Part shown: one piece after another, positions 24,863 to 25,258 of the stretch
Layout of the letters: every line of letters starts with the position of its first letter
Position numbering within the stretch: the stretch's first letter is position 1
DNA from: CAZMOK01 sp964567785
GTDB lineage: Bacteria > Bacteroidota > Bacteroidia > Bacteroidales > JAGOPY01
DNA length: 25,258 nt
Assembly: GCA_964567785.1 (NCBI GenBank)
Contig: CAZMOK010000039.1
Coordinates: forward strand, 1 to 25,258
Direction: 5' to 3'
Notes under the pieces: model-generated
The model's input: only the letters and a program-made list of their open reading frames with translations
Told to the model about the DNA's origin: nothing
Databases searched by the model: none
Made by a program: the position numbers and the translations under genes

Positions 24863-24967
24863 GCATCCCGTTCGTTCTAAACTTGTTCCCCTGACATTAA
24901 ATTCTCTTGACTTAGGCCTTCAAAATATTTAAATTTAATGTTTTACGAAATCATAACCATTTAATTT

Positions 24968-24974
24968 AAGGAGG
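24968..24974 (+). promoter_or_regulatory. Full Shine-Dalgarno sequence of the dodecin-like gene
   Basis: AAGGAGG, 7 bp before the ATG at 24982. Such a complete site is unusual in Bacteroidota, and no other gene in this window has one. Confidence 0.8.
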
Positions 24975-24981
24975 AACAACA

Positions 24982-25185
24982 ATGAGTATTTACAAAGTAA
25001 TAGAACTAATAGGAACGAGTGAAAAGTCATGGGAAGATGCTGCAAAACTGGCCCTGGAAAAAGCGGCGCAATCGCTGGAAGACCTGAGAATCGCCGAGGT
25101 GGTTGAGCAGGACCTCAAGATCGAGGAGGGCAAAGTTGTGGCCTACAGAACGAGGCTGCGGGTGTCGTTCAGGTACAGGGACTGA
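24982..25185 (+). CDS. Dodecin-like small protein
   Basis: A 67-residue protein (MSIYKVIELIGTSEKSWEDAA ... EVVEQDLKI ... YRTRLRVSFRYRD) with the beta-alpha-beta-beta order, GTS turn and length of the dodecin family. Known dodecins form 12-subunit hollow shells that store flavins (riboflavin, lumichrome or FMN). Two flavin-contact residues known from the archaeal and bacterial proteins, the Trp of the D/V-W-(A/F)-E-V motif and the Gln of Y-Q-(T/V), are Ile37 and Arg56 here. The fold is thus clear but flavin binding is doubtful. It has its own strong ribosome binding site and is divergent from the BNR gene; I see no confident promoter. A heptamer repeat begins 6 bp after the stop. Confidence 0.9.
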   Translation: MSIYKVIELIGTSEKSWEDAAKLALEKAAQSLEDLRIAEVVEQDLKIEEGKVVAYRTRLRVSFRYRD

Positions 25186-25191
25186 TGAGAG

Positions 25192-25212
25192 TTGAGATCT
25201 GAGATCTGAGAT
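25192..25212 (+). repeat. Heptamer array YTGAGAT, 3 units, TTGAG family
   Basis: TTGAGAT, CTGAGAT, CTGAGAT directly after the dodecin-like gene; another TTGAGAT ends the window (25252-25258), so the array may continue beyond it. Confidence 0.75.
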
Positions 25213-25213
25213 G

Positions 25214-25250
25214 GAGCGAAGCGGAATCCCGTGAGCGAAGCGAAACGGGA
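25214..25250 (+). repeat. GAGCGAAGCG direct repeat with a small hairpin
   Basis: GAGCGAAGCG occurs at 25214-25223 and 25233-25242 (19 bp apart). TCCCGT (25227-25232) pairs with ACGGGA (25245-25250) around the second copy, giving a 6-bp stem and 12-nt loop. It is inserted between TTGAGAT heptamers. It may be the terminator of the dodecin-like gene or a small palindromic repeat; there is no T-run. Confidence 0.6.
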
Positions 25251-25258
25251 GTTGAGAT

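Noticed and set aside
1..25258. tRNA, rRNA or riboswitch genes
   Set aside because: Reading the intergenic spaces on both strands, I saw no cloverleaf-like or known conserved RNA motif. A covariance-model search would be needed to exclude small RNAs.

Overview
The window looks like a scaffolded chromosome piece from a member of the Bacteroidota, probably near the Bacteroidales/Marinilabiliales and probably from a metagenome assembly. The reasons are: rplU-rpmA-serS gene order; several promoters of the Bacteroidota type (TTTG, about 18 bp, TAnnTTTG); secreted proteins ending in type IX secretion (T9SS) sorting domains; a general lack of Shine-Dalgarno sequences; and two runs of exactly 100 N, one inside a gene. 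No plasmid, phage, CRISPR array, intact transposase, rRNA or tRNA was seen.

Layout. 1-3598 (minus): N-terminal 1199 residues of a very large secreted multidomain protein, running off the left edge, with a clear promoter and a hairpin at the predicted 5' end of its mRNA. 3836-4087: a heptamer repeat array fused to the last part of an EamA transporter gene, a gene remnant. 4106-9322 (plus): rplU (with a very long charged tail), rpmA and a terminator, then serS, a TPR protein and rsmA, the last three tightly spaced. 9331-9522: REP-like palindromes between convergent genes. 9526-12668 (minus): a secreted unknown protein overlapping by one base a BNR-repeat protein with a T9SS sorting domain. 12703-12979: three contiguous short-period repeat arrays and an assembly gap. 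12980-18654 (minus): a tripartite RND efflux operon (adaptor, pump, TolC). 18931-21288 (minus): a T9SS cleaved-adhesin-like protein. 21551-24682 (minus): a second BNR-repeat protein, interrupted by a gap. 24982-25185 (plus): a small dodecin-like protein.

How the genes fit together. The housekeeping block covers ribosome parts, seryl-tRNA charging and 16S rRNA dimethylation. The rest is cell-surface biology: four big exported proteins, two of them paralogous Asp-box propeller proteins, and one efflux system.

The most unusual signal is non-coding. Most longer intergenic spaces carry short arrays with a fixed half-motif and a variable remainder, with periods of 6, 7, 9 or 10 bp. Four of them begin within about 20 bp of a stop codon, and two motif families (TTGAGNN and GACAATNNN) recur at distant sites. 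Other points worth a second look are the L21 tail, the dodecin-like protein that lacks both usual flavin-contact residues, and the REP-like palindromes.
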